Shown one piece after another: positions 28,701-36,619 of a stretch of 63,590 nucleotides of DNA. A program made the translations under genes and the position numbers. Where the stretch lies: contig JALONG010000027.1 of the NCBI GenBank assembly GCA_025455065.1, forward strand, positions 1 to 63,590. Reading direction: 5' to 3'. Source of the DNA: Candidatus Kapaibacterium sp. Its GTDB lineage: Bacteria > Bacteroidota > Ignavibacteria > Kapaibacteriales > UBA4661. The notes below the pieces were generated by a model that was not told where the DNA came from, ran no database searches, and saw only the letters and a list, made by a program, of their open reading frames with translations. The stretch's first letter is position 1; the number at the start of each line of letters is the position of its first letter.

Positions 28701-28785
28701 CACAACACCATTCTATCCGTTGGGCAAAAAGGAAGAACCGTCCAATGCAACGCTGCAAACGGCTTGGCTTTTTGCCTCCAAGTAA
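22759..28785 (+). CDS. Giant secreted repetitive protein (2008 residues), TANFOR-like N-terminus
   Basis: The protein starts with a signal peptide (to about QIAQAQ). The N-terminal 290 residues resemble surface immunoglobulin-like/TANFOR-type regions (SLISPANGDSV, FQWTPVFARFG, KLRVVPVFEGQQP). Residues about 300-1380 form a very long beta-rich stretch of repeated amphipathic strands (WRGFAIKKATITLPPYLKKF, FLIDGGGLTGTAQIAKKL, GTEMSFKGIAFEGVKLSP). Near residue 1395 a Big_5-like domain starts (IQPSDGSKDVSTYAVPTVAF). There is no T9SS sorting domain and no enzymatic motif that I recognise. It is the centre of the surface cluster and lies downstream of the barrel gene. An adhesive or structural surface role is plausible but not shown. 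Confidence 0.7.
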   Translation: MRRILILRCFVAFVLLCSLQIAQAQVTLILNTPPQLPERVNDWERLNALFSVTVTNTGGTPLQRLRIAATVTNLDNNATLFRTKNDLTRPFTAPPRVPTTLTAPQILPANSFEYDASVQTALIRTNTLPEGAYRLCVRVIDERGATLGFEQCRTFNVIIPDPPSLISPANGDSVRRAAPSVPVLPQFQWTPVFARFGQQSKYKLRVVPVFEGQQPRQALEGNPVLLEKIVQTSSYQWLPSDAQFGNYPNAKGFAWQVQAVEGEITTAARAVGRNEGKSEIFTFGTPPPTSQVMSSDAPPMKGSKIKVGEFTMTLGDFTVNPNFTITGKGTIQIDWLKTAVNVQFDGITVEKKEVTKGEVLSVQTDGVPSFKDQLGSKMNLPSVPEGANLSFGTNSDNGKGIYEKAKAAISQIGKGAITLPLGYESATKTMFALSAMKFTKDDAQMNMLTRVPMPSLGADVALTLGAGEISFAPSGPKLSSFALFLAQDFAVPSSYKLTFLAPSQGTKGTLLKVKNWNVDEFAIGGKMEFPTTWFTKSSDGASTVTGTFSGSSKSLTAWIVSASIPDECNIAKLTDFKLKIDDLSLDMSDTDNPSGLVLPSGYGNGVQWRGFAIKKATITLPPYLKKFDSDSPLTLELSNFLIDGGGLTGTAQIAKKLDNINFGGFKGSIETFKVAFVTMSPTEVSLGGTLTLPVGNATIGVVGTYSGKQQGFSMAANLDANTTFQIGSAAEFMLYGKNGGNPAKAVTIAFDKDNGATASLSGQFTLTSGFGANVQGTEMSFKGIAFEGVKLSPQGAKVFTLGQWSYVNGAGQTKSFGTIGKDIPTHLSDEALADAVSDEVERLYAGGERLDLESAPMLAPEGSNGGEGFGGFPISIDTLYSSEVENKTIINVGLKLNLDGDGSSSGLSGTTTLAISFKANKGDKGKPMKFENADMDVKGIRVIGNIAGCVDLDGTIKFFSDDATYGNGFYGAITVTLLDAVKGDIATQFGRTEKLGRYWFVDANLLLKSGVAIGATGMSFYGFGGGVWKNMTVSGSGGFSGKTPQTMEIGESFSGLKFTPSSGNALGIKASCDIGLTGNSTTFNGSVALLGEFEDGSLSTLSLATKAFFMTEITKRPANPEKEAMAYADLTISMDFPASKFTCSGKYAINVTPSKKFLTANGSLDLLFSPEEWHIFLGTPQIPNKVTLFQVAESDSYFMLGENLPINAGFLASAAKATSKRNETQATDGSGIAFGMKQELKIPSDGSEARFLMFYAKLTAGWGFEMMITKTQAQCQGIGVPGINGWYVDGQIAAWMSGEAGVYIDTWFYEGKAKFIGVNAEANLRAKFPNPSWLSGTVTVGGEVLDGLLSLETSFPFELGEQCRNLTNSNDLLKDFEPIGEIQPSDGSKDVSTYAVPTVAFNQKMEFNPNNSSTQKTPSNFDIPLPEGGVARFRFITRSNDIVVEKRDANGAYSSVYIKKFSTSSDLKTASVLPEDELDSETDYRVTVTVKAEQFNFSSQNWKEVIFSDGKKGVFIKTLTFTTGKGVAAIPFKSIASMNPMLLQRFYLQNEDKTGRITFTQGLKSAFAGKGNYVVRIKNADTYVGEEITLNIVKNTEKAVKEISWKMPTLKNSTLYLMEICFQGSPTKLGDIKANTEAQSQSLKKNGYTVGSITSLKSTLAGKGGVITNAPNDKILGSYAFRTSKFNTFAEKIKTFRPQIGEGNAGNGVSLAKNLCPNGYFTSKVGNLRYFTRVGNWPPVSSSLQFPLSTYPYETPPESQFSQADWDSYISAAKDLGDLQQKASPGNTILNNIAGVLFSCRDAKSDPMDIYSLPYRLSMMKALSSMPAPHPLSFGTIANGIDFNVEEPFDDIEVKNVDIGFRIEVQSPISGSGIKKKWDNSSIIYLNPAQPVNPFGQQKEAPKTAKIRIQSSGLDQPWLGDYSVQCFRASYSEKADLPSVKYRTVIGETTSFVGITTSKLCKELDALLNEPTYWDFNEYEYTTPFYPLGKKEEPSNATLQTAWLFASK

Positions 28786-28850
28786 CTTCTGAGCAATGCT
28801 CTTTGGTATTTCTCAACCTCTAATACGACAACTTTATTTTGACAATATTT

Positions 28851-31055
28851 ATGCTCATAATTCCTGAACAAACCAGACTTTTTACCCTCTTAGCGGCGGT
28901 TGTTATGTTTTTTCATGCTGTTCCCATTCAACTTACGGCACAGCAACAACAACCGCTCAATATCGGCAAAATTGCTGGCACAGCCAGAAGTTCAACAGAT
29001 TCTATTATTCTGCGTTGGGGAGTCTCGTCGGCTCTGGCATGGCGTATGGCAAATGACACAGGCTATGTAGTGGAGAGGCTTACACTGGATTCGCTCTTCA
29101 AACCCGTACCGAATTCTCTCATTAAACTTACTCCGCAGCCTATAAAACCTTGGTCTTTGGCGGAATGGAAATCTCGCGCTACTGCCCGCAAGCAGGAGAA
29201 AAACACGTATGCTGCCATAGCAACGCAAATGCTCTACGGCAAAATCCAAGCAAACACGCAAGGTTCAGCCAACAACGCAGCAGGAGGTATTAATCTCAAC
29301 GCGGTTGATGCAGCAGCGACGGAATTTCAGACCCGCTTTGCATATTCGCTTGTAGCGGCAGATAATGATGCTTTTGCCGCAGAGGGGCTTGCACTCAGGC
29401 TTGTTGATACATCAGTCCGTGCGGGAGAAAGCTATACGTATCGTGTGTTTATTCCGCTCCGCGATAAGGCGTATGCGATAGATACTGCCTATATTTTCGC
29501 TCGTGCAGAGCCATTTCAAGCGGTGCAGGCAGATATTGCACTGGAAGCAAAAGCCGGAGACGGCTCTATCACGGTAAAATGGTCGCCAACAGGAACAAAG
29601 GGCTACGCAGGATTTTTCCTGTATCGCGCCGACAAAGCAAATCCGACGTTCAAACGCCTGAATACCGCACCACTACTGGGTAATTCCAATGATTCCACAA
29701 AAACATCACAGTTCACCGACACAACTATCACTAACTACAAACTCTACCGCTACCGCCTCACCGCCATCACCGCCTTCGCTGACGAAACACTCCCACTCGA
29801 AGTAGCCACCTTCGGGCGAGACCTTACGCCGCCACCGGCACCAACACTTGACAAACCCGAACAAACTGCACAAACAACTGTCAAACTCAAGTGGTCAATG
29901 CCGAAAACGCTACCCAAAGACCTTGCGGGATTTGTTGTGATGCGCTCTTCGCGGTCGTTGGAAGGATTCAAAGCACTGCCACGTGATGCTGAAGCAGAGG
30001 CACGTGCAGACACAAGCGGTACGGAATACGAAGGTAAGCGGCTTCCAGCAACAGCACGAGAATTTACCGACACCGACGCGGACGAAGAAGAGCCATACTA
30101 CGCCGTTGTCGCGGTGGACACTGCCGGAAACCGTGCGCATTCTTTCGCCGGATACGTGATTATGCGCAATATGATTCCGATTGCCGCGCCGAAAGGTTTG
30201 GCAGCAACGATTGATTCACTTGGTGTGGTGCGGCTTCGGTGGAATTTGGGTGAGGAAAAAGCGATTGCCGGATACCGGGTTTTTCGGGCGAATAATCCAA
30301 CCCAAGAATTTTCGCTGCTCACAGGCGATATGCTCCGCGATACCGTGTTTACGGACACAATTTCCCTGAACACATTGACAAAATCGGTTTTCTACCGCGT
30401 GGCAGCAGTCGATAAGCGGTATGTCGTTTCGCAGCCCTCTCGTATTTTAACGGTGAAACGTCCCGACATCGTGCCGCCCCTTGCACCCATGTTTACAAGC
30501 GTCATTGTGCGTGATACGGCTGTTTCGCTTGCGTGGCAGCCCAGCGCGAGCGATGATGTGTCGTATCAAGCCTTGTCGCGGCGTGTGGTCGGTGCTTCGT
30601 GGCAACTGGTGAAAATTATTCCGCCATTTGAACGCACCTACAACGATGCTTCCATTACGCAGCAAACCGAATATGAATATCGCATTATTGCCGTGGATAG
30701 TGCAGGCTTGCGTTCCGAGCCTTCGATGATTGTCAAAGCGCATACCTACGAACAAGGCTTAAAGCAGAGCATCACAAATTTGAAGGCGAAGTATGATTCC
30801 ACGCAAAGCCGCATCGTGCTTGATTGGCAATATACCCCCAGCACAAAAAACAGCACGGGCAAAGAATGGTTCATCGTGTACCGCGCAAGCGATGGCGATG
30901 CTTTGGAGCAGTATGAATCGGTCAATATATCTACGATGACCTTTCAAGACCGCGTCAATCCTTCACAGAAACGCACGTATCGGTACGCAATCGCTGTTAC
31001 CAATGGGCGAAGTACGTCACCACTCTCGCAAGAGGCACAAATGCGTGTTCCGTAA
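28851..31055 (+). CDS. Secreted fibronectin type III repeat protein
   Basis: A 734-residue protein with a signal peptide (to about LTAQQQ) and several fibronectin type III-like domains. FN3 strands recur, for example ITVKWSPTGTKGYAGFFLYR, VKLKWSMPKTLPKDLAGFVV, VRLRWNLGEEKAIAGYRVFR, VSLAWQPSASDDVSYQ and RIVLDWQYTPS. It lacks a T9SS sorting domain. The ATG at 28851 is preferred over an in-frame TTG twelve bases upstream. It follows the giant gene by about 65 bp and is followed by a strong terminator, so it closes the cluster. Such FN3 proteins usually bind other proteins or glycans at the cell surface. Confidence 0.8.
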   Translation: MLIIPEQTRLFTLLAAVVMFFHAVPIQLTAQQQQPLNIGKIAGTARSSTDSIILRWGVSSALAWRMANDTGYVVERLTLDSLFKPVPNSLIKLTPQPIKPWSLAEWKSRATARKQEKNTYAAIATQMLYGKIQANTQGSANNAAGGINLNAVDAAATEFQTRFAYSLVAADNDAFAAEGLALRLVDTSVRAGESYTYRVFIPLRDKAYAIDTAYIFARAEPFQAVQADIALEAKAGDGSITVKWSPTGTKGYAGFFLYRADKANPTFKRLNTAPLLGNSNDSTKTSQFTDTTITNYKLYRYRLTAITAFADETLPLEVATFGRDLTPPPAPTLDKPEQTAQTTVKLKWSMPKTLPKDLAGFVVMRSSRSLEGFKALPRDAEAEARADTSGTEYEGKRLPATAREFTDTDADEEEPYYAVVAVDTAGNRAHSFAGYVIMRNMIPIAAPKGLAATIDSLGVVRLRWNLGEEKAIAGYRVFRANNPTQEFSLLTGDMLRDTVFTDTISLNTLTKSVFYRVAAVDKRYVVSQPSRILTVKRPDIVPPLAPMFTSVIVRDTAVSLAWQPSASDDVSYQALSRRVVGASWQLVKIIPPFERTYNDASITQQTEYEYRIIAVDSAGLRSEPSMIVKAHTYEQGLKQSITNLKAKYDSTQSRIVLDWQYTPSTKNSTGKEWFIVYRASDGDALEQYESVNISTMTFQDRVNPSQKRTYRYAIAVTNGRSTSPLSQEAQMRVP

Positions 31056-31138
31056 GTAGAAAGAGCGATGACGGTAGTGGTAGCAAACACGAATGATTGC
31101 CTTTGCCGATTCTCCCCAATTTTTCGTAAATTAACGCG

Positions 31139-31188
31139 AATCTTCGCAGAAATTCTTGTGAAAAAGGATTCTGCGAAGATTTTTTTTA
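31139..31188 (+). terminator. Terminator after the surface-protein cluster
   Basis: A 13-bp perfect stem (AATCTTCGCAGAA at 31139-31151 with TTCTGCGAAGATT at 31169-31181) is followed by a run of T. It separates the FN3 gene from the Wzi-like gene that starts at 31222. Confidence 0.92.
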
Positions 31189-31221
31189 TTTCGTCATTGT
31201 TGATGATTCTTTCTTCAATCT

Positions 31222-32952
31222 ATGCTTCGTTTTGGCTTTGTAACCTTCTTGTTTGCTTGTTTTTCCCTTGTTTTGTCTGCTCAAGTTGAACACGTCCCCG
31301 TAGCACATCCCGTCTATGATTTCCTCATGCACGCGGAAGCGCGTGGCGTGTTTACAAATTTTTCCTCAACGATGTTCCCGCTTCAGCGTAAAGAAATTAC
31401 TGCGGCGTTAGCGGTGATGCGTCAAAAGGACACCTTACTCTCTGAAGCGGAGCGCAAAACGTTGGGGCTTTTCGAGCGGGAATTTCGCCTTGTGCCTGCG
31501 GAACGCGCAATCGTACTGCCTTCGCCGAGTGATTCCGCACAACTTTTTTTTAACCGCCTTTTGACCCAAGATGAAAAATTTCTGCTGAACTATTCTTCAT
31601 CGCTCGTGAATGTCAGCGTTACGCCCTTGCTTTCTGCGGAAGTGCGCTGGGCGAATGGCGAGAATACACGCGCTTTACTCGGCACATATGGCGGACGTAT
31701 TTTCGGTACGATTGACAGCGCCGTCGGTTTTTTTCTGCAAGGCACCAGCACAGGCGTATTGGCGGGTAGTTCAGCATATCTTCTGCAAGATGCGCAACTG
31801 TTCAAAAACCCGACATTTCGCCTTTACAATTCGCGCTTTATTAACTGGTCGGAATCACACGTGCGCTACGACAATCGCTGGTTTTATGCGGGCATTGGGC
31901 GAGAAACGCGGCTTATCGGTTCGGGGTATTTGATGCGAAGCATCATGTCGGACAATGCGACTGCCGCCGATGCCTTTATGCTGGGCGCACGATTTCCCGT
32001 GAACACTCCCGACGCAGAATCAGGCTTCGAGTACCGTTTTCAGCACTTTAGTTTGCTTGCCGAAGCGCTGGATGTAACCGGAGCAATCAACCCCCGTTCT
32101 GCCGGTGCGGGAACGATTGTTCCGGCGAAATTTATGGCGTTTCACCGTGCGGCATTTCGCAGCTCATGGGGCGAAGTCGGCGTGTGGGAATCCGTCGTGT
32201 ACAGCAATCGCGGCATGGAACTTGCCTACATGACCCCTTTCACCTTTCTCAAAGGCGGCAGCGATAACCTCCGAGACCGCGACAACGCTGCTTTGGGGGT
32301 AGATTTGACCTTGCGCCCTTTGCCCGGAGTGCAGTTCAAAGGAAATTTTATGCTGGATGATGTGGAATTTGGGCGACTTGGCAGAGACAGCACGGGGCGA
32401 TTTTGGTGGCAAAATAAAATCGCGTGGAATGCAGGCGTGATGCTGTCTCCGGCAGGACTTCCCTTCGATGCAACGGTGGAATACGCCCAAGTAACGCCCT
32501 ACACCTACACGCATTTCGACCGTCAAAATGCGATGACACAAGACGGCATCCTCTTTACAGGCACGCTGCCTCCGAATAGTGATGAAATCAAGGCGCAAGT
32601 GCGCTGGTTCTTCGGAGGGCGCTATCCGCTTGCTCTCACGGCTGCATACAGGCGGCACGGACGCAACACCTTCGATGCACAGGGGAAATTGCTTGCAAAT
32701 GTCGGTGGCGACGTGCTGTACAGCCTTCGCCGAGACCCACGCACGTTTCAATATACCGACGACCAAACCGTCATTTTTTTGGAAGGCGACCGCGAAGACC
32801 GCTTCACTCTAACCTTTTCGGGTGGTCTGGAAATTGTTCGCAATGTAAATTGCCAATTTTTTTATCGCTACACGCTCTTGCAAGCACAACAAGCACAAAC
32901 GCCCTTCCAGCCTCATTCTGTAGGGGTTCTGTTGCGTTTTGAAGATTTTTAA
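31222..32952 (+). CDS. Outer-membrane barrel resembling capsule assembly Wzi proteins
   Basis: A 576-residue protein with a signal peptide (to about LVLSAQ). It opens with HPVYDFLMHAEARGVF, a form common to Wzi-like outer-membrane proteins, and continues as long amphipathic strands. Aromatic-rich stretches recur, such as FINWSESHVRYDNRWFYAGI and HRAAFRSSWGEVGVWESVVY. Wzi-family proteins attach or organise surface polysaccharide. The link to the family rests on general resemblance, so an unrelated barrel remains possible. Two GDP-mannose pyrophosphorylase genes elsewhere in the window fit with active surface-glycan synthesis. Confidence 0.6.
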   Translation: MLRFGFVTFLFACFSLVLSAQVEHVPVAHPVYDFLMHAEARGVFTNFSSTMFPLQRKEITAALAVMRQKDTLLSEAERKTLGLFEREFRLVPAERAIVLPSPSDSAQLFFNRLLTQDEKFLLNYSSSLVNVSVTPLLSAEVRWANGENTRALLGTYGGRIFGTIDSAVGFFLQGTSTGVLAGSSAYLLQDAQLFKNPTFRLYNSRFINWSESHVRYDNRWFYAGIGRETRLIGSGYLMRSIMSDNATAADAFMLGARFPVNTPDAESGFEYRFQHFSLLAEALDVTGAINPRSAGAGTIVPAKFMAFHRAAFRSSWGEVGVWESVVYSNRGMELAYMTPFTFLKGGSDNLRDRDNAALGVDLTLRPLPGVQFKGNFMLDDVEFGRLGRDSTGRFWWQNKIAWNAGVMLSPAGLPFDATVEYAQVTPYTYTHFDRQNAMTQDGILFTGTLPPNSDEIKAQVRWFFGGRYPLALTAAYRRHGRNTFDAQGKLLANVGGDVLYSLRRDPRTFQYTDDQTVIFLEGDREDRFTLTFSGGLEIVRNVNCQFFYRYTLLQAQQAQTPFQPHSVGVLLRFEDF

Positions 32953-32971
32953 CCATAGAATTGCAAAAGTC

Positions 32972-34699
32972 ATGCGTACAGTCATTATCACAGCCCTCAT
33001 TCTTACAAGCCTTGCTGCTTGCAATAAAGCCGATGTTGCACAAACAAATGCCAAACAAAACGGCACGAAAGAGCAGTATTTCTGTCCCATGCACCCGCAA
33101 GTCCGCTCCGACAAACCGGGCGTGTGTTCGATTTGCCAAATGGATTTGGTACTGCCCGGGCATGAGCATGAAATGGACGCTGCGCACGATTCTTCCGCAG
33201 CACTGTTGCTCAATTTGGATTCGAGGAAACAAGTCTTGGCAGATGTTCGCACGGTGGAAGTCCGTAAAGAGCGCTTGGATGCTCGTATTCGTGCTTCCGG
33301 AACGCTTGTCCCGTCGGAATCGGCACAGCGAGTGATTTCGGCTCGTGTAAGTGGTCGTGTGGAGCGCCTGTTTGTGCGGCAGACGGGCGATAGGGTAAAA
33401 ATCGGTCAGGCACTGTTTGAACTCTACAGTCCGGCACTTATTCAAGCGCAAAATGATTATCTGCTTGCGCTCAAAAGCGTTGCGCAGGCTGTCGTACAGG
33501 ATGCACAGGCACAAGGGTTGCCGAACACGCATAATGCTTCGTCGCCGGAGAATCTCAAGAAATTTTCCGCCAAAGCGCGTGAACGCTTGCTACTCTTGGG
33601 TATGACCGAAGCACAAATCAACGCGATAAACACTTCCGGCGAAGCAATGACGCGGCTTACGGTCTATTCGCCATTTTCAGGAACAGTCGTGCAGAAAAAC
33701 GTTATCGAAGGTGCAACGGTACAAGAAGGCGCATCACTCTTTGATTTGACGGATTTTTCAACCGTGTGGAATATCGCCGACATCTATGAGCAGGATGCAC
33801 AGGCAATTCGCGTGGGAGACCGCGTGACAATGACGATTGCGGGGTATTCAGGCGAAACCTTTGCGGGGCGAATCGGGTTTATTTACCCGACGGTCAATGC
33901 AGAAACGCGCACGATAAAAGCCCGTATTGAAGTCCCGAACCCGCGTGGAATCTTACGCCCGGGAATGTTTACCGAAACAGAATTTTCACCCAATAGCGCC
34001 CAAGCGCTGACTGTGCCGGAAGAAAGTGTGCTGATAAGCGGGACACACGCAATCGTCTGGGTGAAAGAAGGCACGGAAAACGGAAAAGGAATTTTTCGCG
34101 CACAGGCAGTGCGCATCGGCACTCGCACCTCCGGCAAATACGCGATTCTGGCAGGATTACGCGAAGGCGAAGAAGTTGCTGCAAGCGGCGGATTTTTGCT
34201 GGATTCCGAGCGGCAGTTACGTGGCGGTAGTATCGCTGAAGTAGGTGCTACGCCTGTGGAAGTACCGCAAAGTCTTGTTAGCCAACTTAATACGCTGTTT
34301 AGTGAGTATGAAGCATTAAGCGAGGCACTCGTCCGAAGCAGTCACGATGCGACTTCTGAGGGCGCAGCGAAATTTGTATCACTGGTACAAAAAATCGGCA
34401 TGACATCGCTGGGGACAAGTAACAACGAGGCTTGGAAAGGATTTCAAGCAAGTTTAGTCGGTGAAGCAAAAAGCGTGCAGGCAGCTTCGACGCTGGCAGC
34501 GCAGCGCAAAGCATACCAACGCTTATCGGACGCACTGTACAAAACACTTTCTGCATTCAAAGGCACAAAAAAAATCTACCGCGCCTACTGCCCAATGGCA
34601 TTCGGTGACAGAGGCGCATACTGGCTGACTTCAGACAGGACAATTCGTAATCCGTATTTTGGGGAAGAAATGTTGCAATGCGGCGAAATTCGGGACTGA
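32972..34699 (+). CDS. cusB: CusB-like periplasmic adaptor lipoprotein of a metal RND efflux pump
   Basis: A 575-residue protein with a lipoprotein signal (lipobox LAAC, Cys17). A heavy-metal-binding domain follows (YFCPMHPQVRSDKPGVCSIC, about residues 33-60). The HlyD/membrane-fusion core spans about 75-410 (RVSGRVERLFVRQTGDRVKI, YSPFSGTVVQKNVIEG). A DUF3347-like C-terminal domain has YCPMAFGDRGAYWL and NPYFGEEMLQCGE. These adaptors join an inner-membrane RND pump and an outer-membrane channel to export copper or silver. Neither partner is adjacent, as the next gene is an exonuclease on the other strand. The ATG at 32972 gives the best lipoprotein signal; the frame is open 33 bp upstream into the preceding gene. 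Confidence 0.88.
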   Translation: MRTVIITALILTSLAACNKADVAQTNAKQNGTKEQYFCPMHPQVRSDKPGVCSICQMDLVLPGHEHEMDAAHDSSAALLLNLDSRKQVLADVRTVEVRKERLDARIRASGTLVPSESAQRVISARVSGRVERLFVRQTGDRVKIGQALFELYSPALIQAQNDYLLALKSVAQAVVQDAQAQGLPNTHNASSPENLKKFSAKARERLLLLGMTEAQINAINTSGEAMTRLTVYSPFSGTVVQKNVIEGATVQEGASLFDLTDFSTVWNIADIYEQDAQAIRVGDRVTMTIAGYSGETFAGRIGFIYPTVNAETRTIKARIEVPNPRGILRPGMFTETEFSPNSAQALTVPEESVLISGTHAIVWVKEGTENGKGIFRAQAVRIGTRTSGKYAILAGLREGEEVAASGGFLLDSERQLRGGSIAEVGATPVEVPQSLVSQLNTLFSEYEALSEALVRSSHDATSEGAAKFVSLVQKIGMTSLGTSNNEAWKGFQASLVGEAKSVQAASTLAAQRKAYQRLSDALYKTLSAFKGTKKIYRAYCPMAFGDRGAYWLTSDRTIRNPYFGEEMLQCGEIRD

Positions 34700-34718
34700 G
34701 GTGCGAAGAATTTTCTTC

Positions 34719-35477
34719 TTACTCGCTAAAATCCAAGTATTCACGCCAATAAAGGTACAACTCCCACGTTGCCCGAACATCGCGCATACAGTATTCCGCG
34801 ATTTCCTTGATGCGTCCATTGGCATAAAATTCCGCGACATTGCCGCCATGAATCCCTTCGGCTTTGGGTGAAGTAATCCCAAAAGCACGAGCGTAAAAAT
34901 CAAAGTTGAAGCGCCTCGCCGCACCGCTCGTGTTTGCGCCATAGGTGTTAAAGGTGAGTTCCTTCAAAAGGTCAATGTGTTTCTGTACTTTGTCCCACGA
35001 TTTATTCATATCCACAATTTTTTTCGACGGGCGTACACGGCAAGCCGCCGAGCGGAGCATCAAAAACGGCGCATCGAACTCTTTCCCGTTAAAACTGACC
35101 AAATACGCATGGTCGAAATACTCCGTGAGCATTTTCCAAAACGACGTTAAAAGTGTGTGTTCATCAGATGCCTGAGCGAGTGTGCCGTCGGCTAATTCAA
35201 CGCGCTGCTTTTTTCCTGTGGGAAGCGTTTCATCCAAAATCAGTGCGCCTTGTTTCACGCAAACAGCCTCTCCATCGGGCTTCCACTCCATAATCATAAT
35301 GCCTATGCACACCACTTTCGCCGTCAAAGCGGAAAGCGCAAATTCACGGATTTTTTTCTCGCGGTCTTCGTCGGTCTGTGCGCTGCGGAGCAAGTATTCT
35401 TGCTGCGCTTCGTCGAAATACTCTAAGGGCAGCCCGACGGTTTCAATGTCGAAAATGAAGTAGTAAGGGAGTTTCAT
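34719..35477 (-). CDS. PolB-like 3'-5' exonuclease
   Basis: A 252-residue stand-alone DnaQ-fold exonuclease. The ExoI motif is FIFDIETVGLP, ExoII is YLVSFNGKEFDAPFLMLRS, and ExoIII is YCMRDVRATWELYLYW. These give the usual acidic metal ligands. It resembles the predicted PolB-like 3'-5' exonucleases found without a polymerase. The ATG at 35477 puts the ExoI motif close to the start. It converges with the CusB-like gene with only 19 bp between them, and selD lies upstream on the same strand. Confidence 0.88.
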   Translation of the reverse strand: MKLPYYFIFDIETVGLPLEYFDEAQQEYLLRSAQTDEDREKKIREFALSALTAKVVCIGIMIMEWKPDGEAVCVKQGALILDETLPTGKKQRVELADGTLAQASDEHTLLTSFWKMLTEYFDHAYLVSFNGKEFDAPFLMLRSAACRVRPSKKIVDMNKSWDKVQKHIDLLKELTFNTYGANTSGAARRFNFDFYARAFGITSPKAEGIHGGNVAEFYANGRIKEIAEYCMRDVRATWELYLYWREYLDFSE

Positions 35478-35531
35478 GGTGCTTGAAGTCAAGTATGTCA
35501 AGGAATGGCGAAAATGCGAAGAATGGGATGT

Positions 35532-36602
35532 TTAGGAAAGAACAACTCTGGAAGGCAAGGTTTCATGCGGTATCAAGCGCCCAATGGGTGTGCTGTATTC
35601 TTCCAAACCATGTCGGCGAAAAAGCTCCTGTACCGCTTGAACACTATCCGGGCGAACTGCCACAAGCAAACCACCGCTTGTTTGTGGGTCGCAGAAAATG
35701 GCGCGTTGTTCATCGGAAAGTGTGCAAAGATGCTGCCCGTAGCTGGCAAAATTGCGCTGAGTACCGCCCGGAACGGACTTTTGCACAATGTATTCACGCA
35801 CATTCGGCAAGAGCGGTACGGCTTCTTCTTGAATTTCCGCCGCAAGACCGCTTCCCATGCACATTTCCAGCAAATGCCCCATAAAACCAAAGCCCGTTAC
35901 GTCGGTCATTGCCGTAACGCCCTGCAATGCCCCCAAATGCGCACCAATGCTGTTTAGGCGCATCATTTGTGCGGCTGCTCTACCTTGGTCTTCGGGGCGA
36001 AGAATACTGCGCTTTTCGGCAGTCGTCAAAACGCCCACACCAAGCGCTTTGGTGAGAAACAGTACGTCTTCTGCTTGTGCGGTGTTGTTGCGTTTGATAT
36101 TCGCAATCGGCACGAGACCGCTCACTGCCAAGCCAAAAATCGGTTCAGGGCTGTCAATGCTGTGTCCTCCCGCGAGAGGTATTCCCGCTTCAGCGCAGAC
36201 GTGCCTTCCACCTGAGACAACGCGCCCTGCAATCTGCGGCGAGAGTTTATCCAGCGTCCAGCCCAAAATCGCAATCGCCATCGTTGGCGTGCCACCCATT
36301 GCATAAACATCGCTAATCGCATTTGCGCCCGCAATCCGCCCAAAATCAAACGGGTCATCCACAATCGGCATAAAAAAATCCGTCGTGCTGATGAGCGCTT
36401 GCCCATTGCCCAAATCGTACACCGCCGCATCGTCACGGGAATCATTGCCGACAAGCAGTTTCCCTGTGGTGAATTGTGCAGGTTCGGCTTCGTTGCTGTG
36501 CAAAATTTCGTCCAAAATTGCGGGAGAAATTTTACACCCGCAACCCGCACCATGACTGTATTGCGTGAGGCGAATCGGTTCTTGTGCTTGAGAAATGTCC
36601 AT
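35532..36602 (-). CDS. selD: Selenide, water dikinase (selenophosphate synthetase)
   Basis: SelD makes selenophosphate from selenide and ATP, the selenium donor for selenocysteine, 2-selenouridine in tRNA, or selenium cofactors. The catalytic loop is present ([13 protein letters not shown], with Cys21 and Lys24), in the cysteine rather than selenocysteine form. The PurM/AIRS-type fold is seen in [39 protein letters not shown] and [18 protein letters not shown]. The length of 356 is normal. No selA, selB, mnmH/ybbB or selenoprotein is visible in the window, so its use here is unknown. Confidence 0.95.
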   Translation of the reverse strand: MDISQAQEPIRLTQYSHGAGCGCKISPAILDEILHSNEAEPAQFTTGKLLVGNDSRDDAAVYDLGNGQALISTTDFFMPIVDDPFDFGRIAGANAISDVYAMGGTPTMAIAILGWTLDKLSPQIAGRVVSGGRHVCAEAGIPLAGGHSIDSPEPIFGLAVSGLVPIANIKRNNTAQAEDVLFLTKALGVGVLTTAEKRSILRPEDQGRAAAQMMRLNSIGAHLGALQGVTAMTDVTGFGFMGHLLEMCMGSGLAAEIQEEAVPLLPNVREYIVQKSVPGGTQRNFASYGQHLCTLSDEQRAIFCDPQTSGGLLVAVRPDSVQAVQELFRRHGLEEYSTPIGRLIPHETLPSRVVLS

Positions 36603-36619
36603 AGTTTTTCTTTCGTTAC

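Noticed and set aside
22759-28785. T9SS sorting domain on the giant and FN3 proteins
   Set aside because: Neither C-terminus shows the NP...GVY/YF..R pattern seen in the two genuine T9SS proteins of the window.
28839-28850. Earlier start of the FN3 protein
   Set aside because: It is a TTG codon, and the ATG 12 bases later keeps the whole signal peptide.
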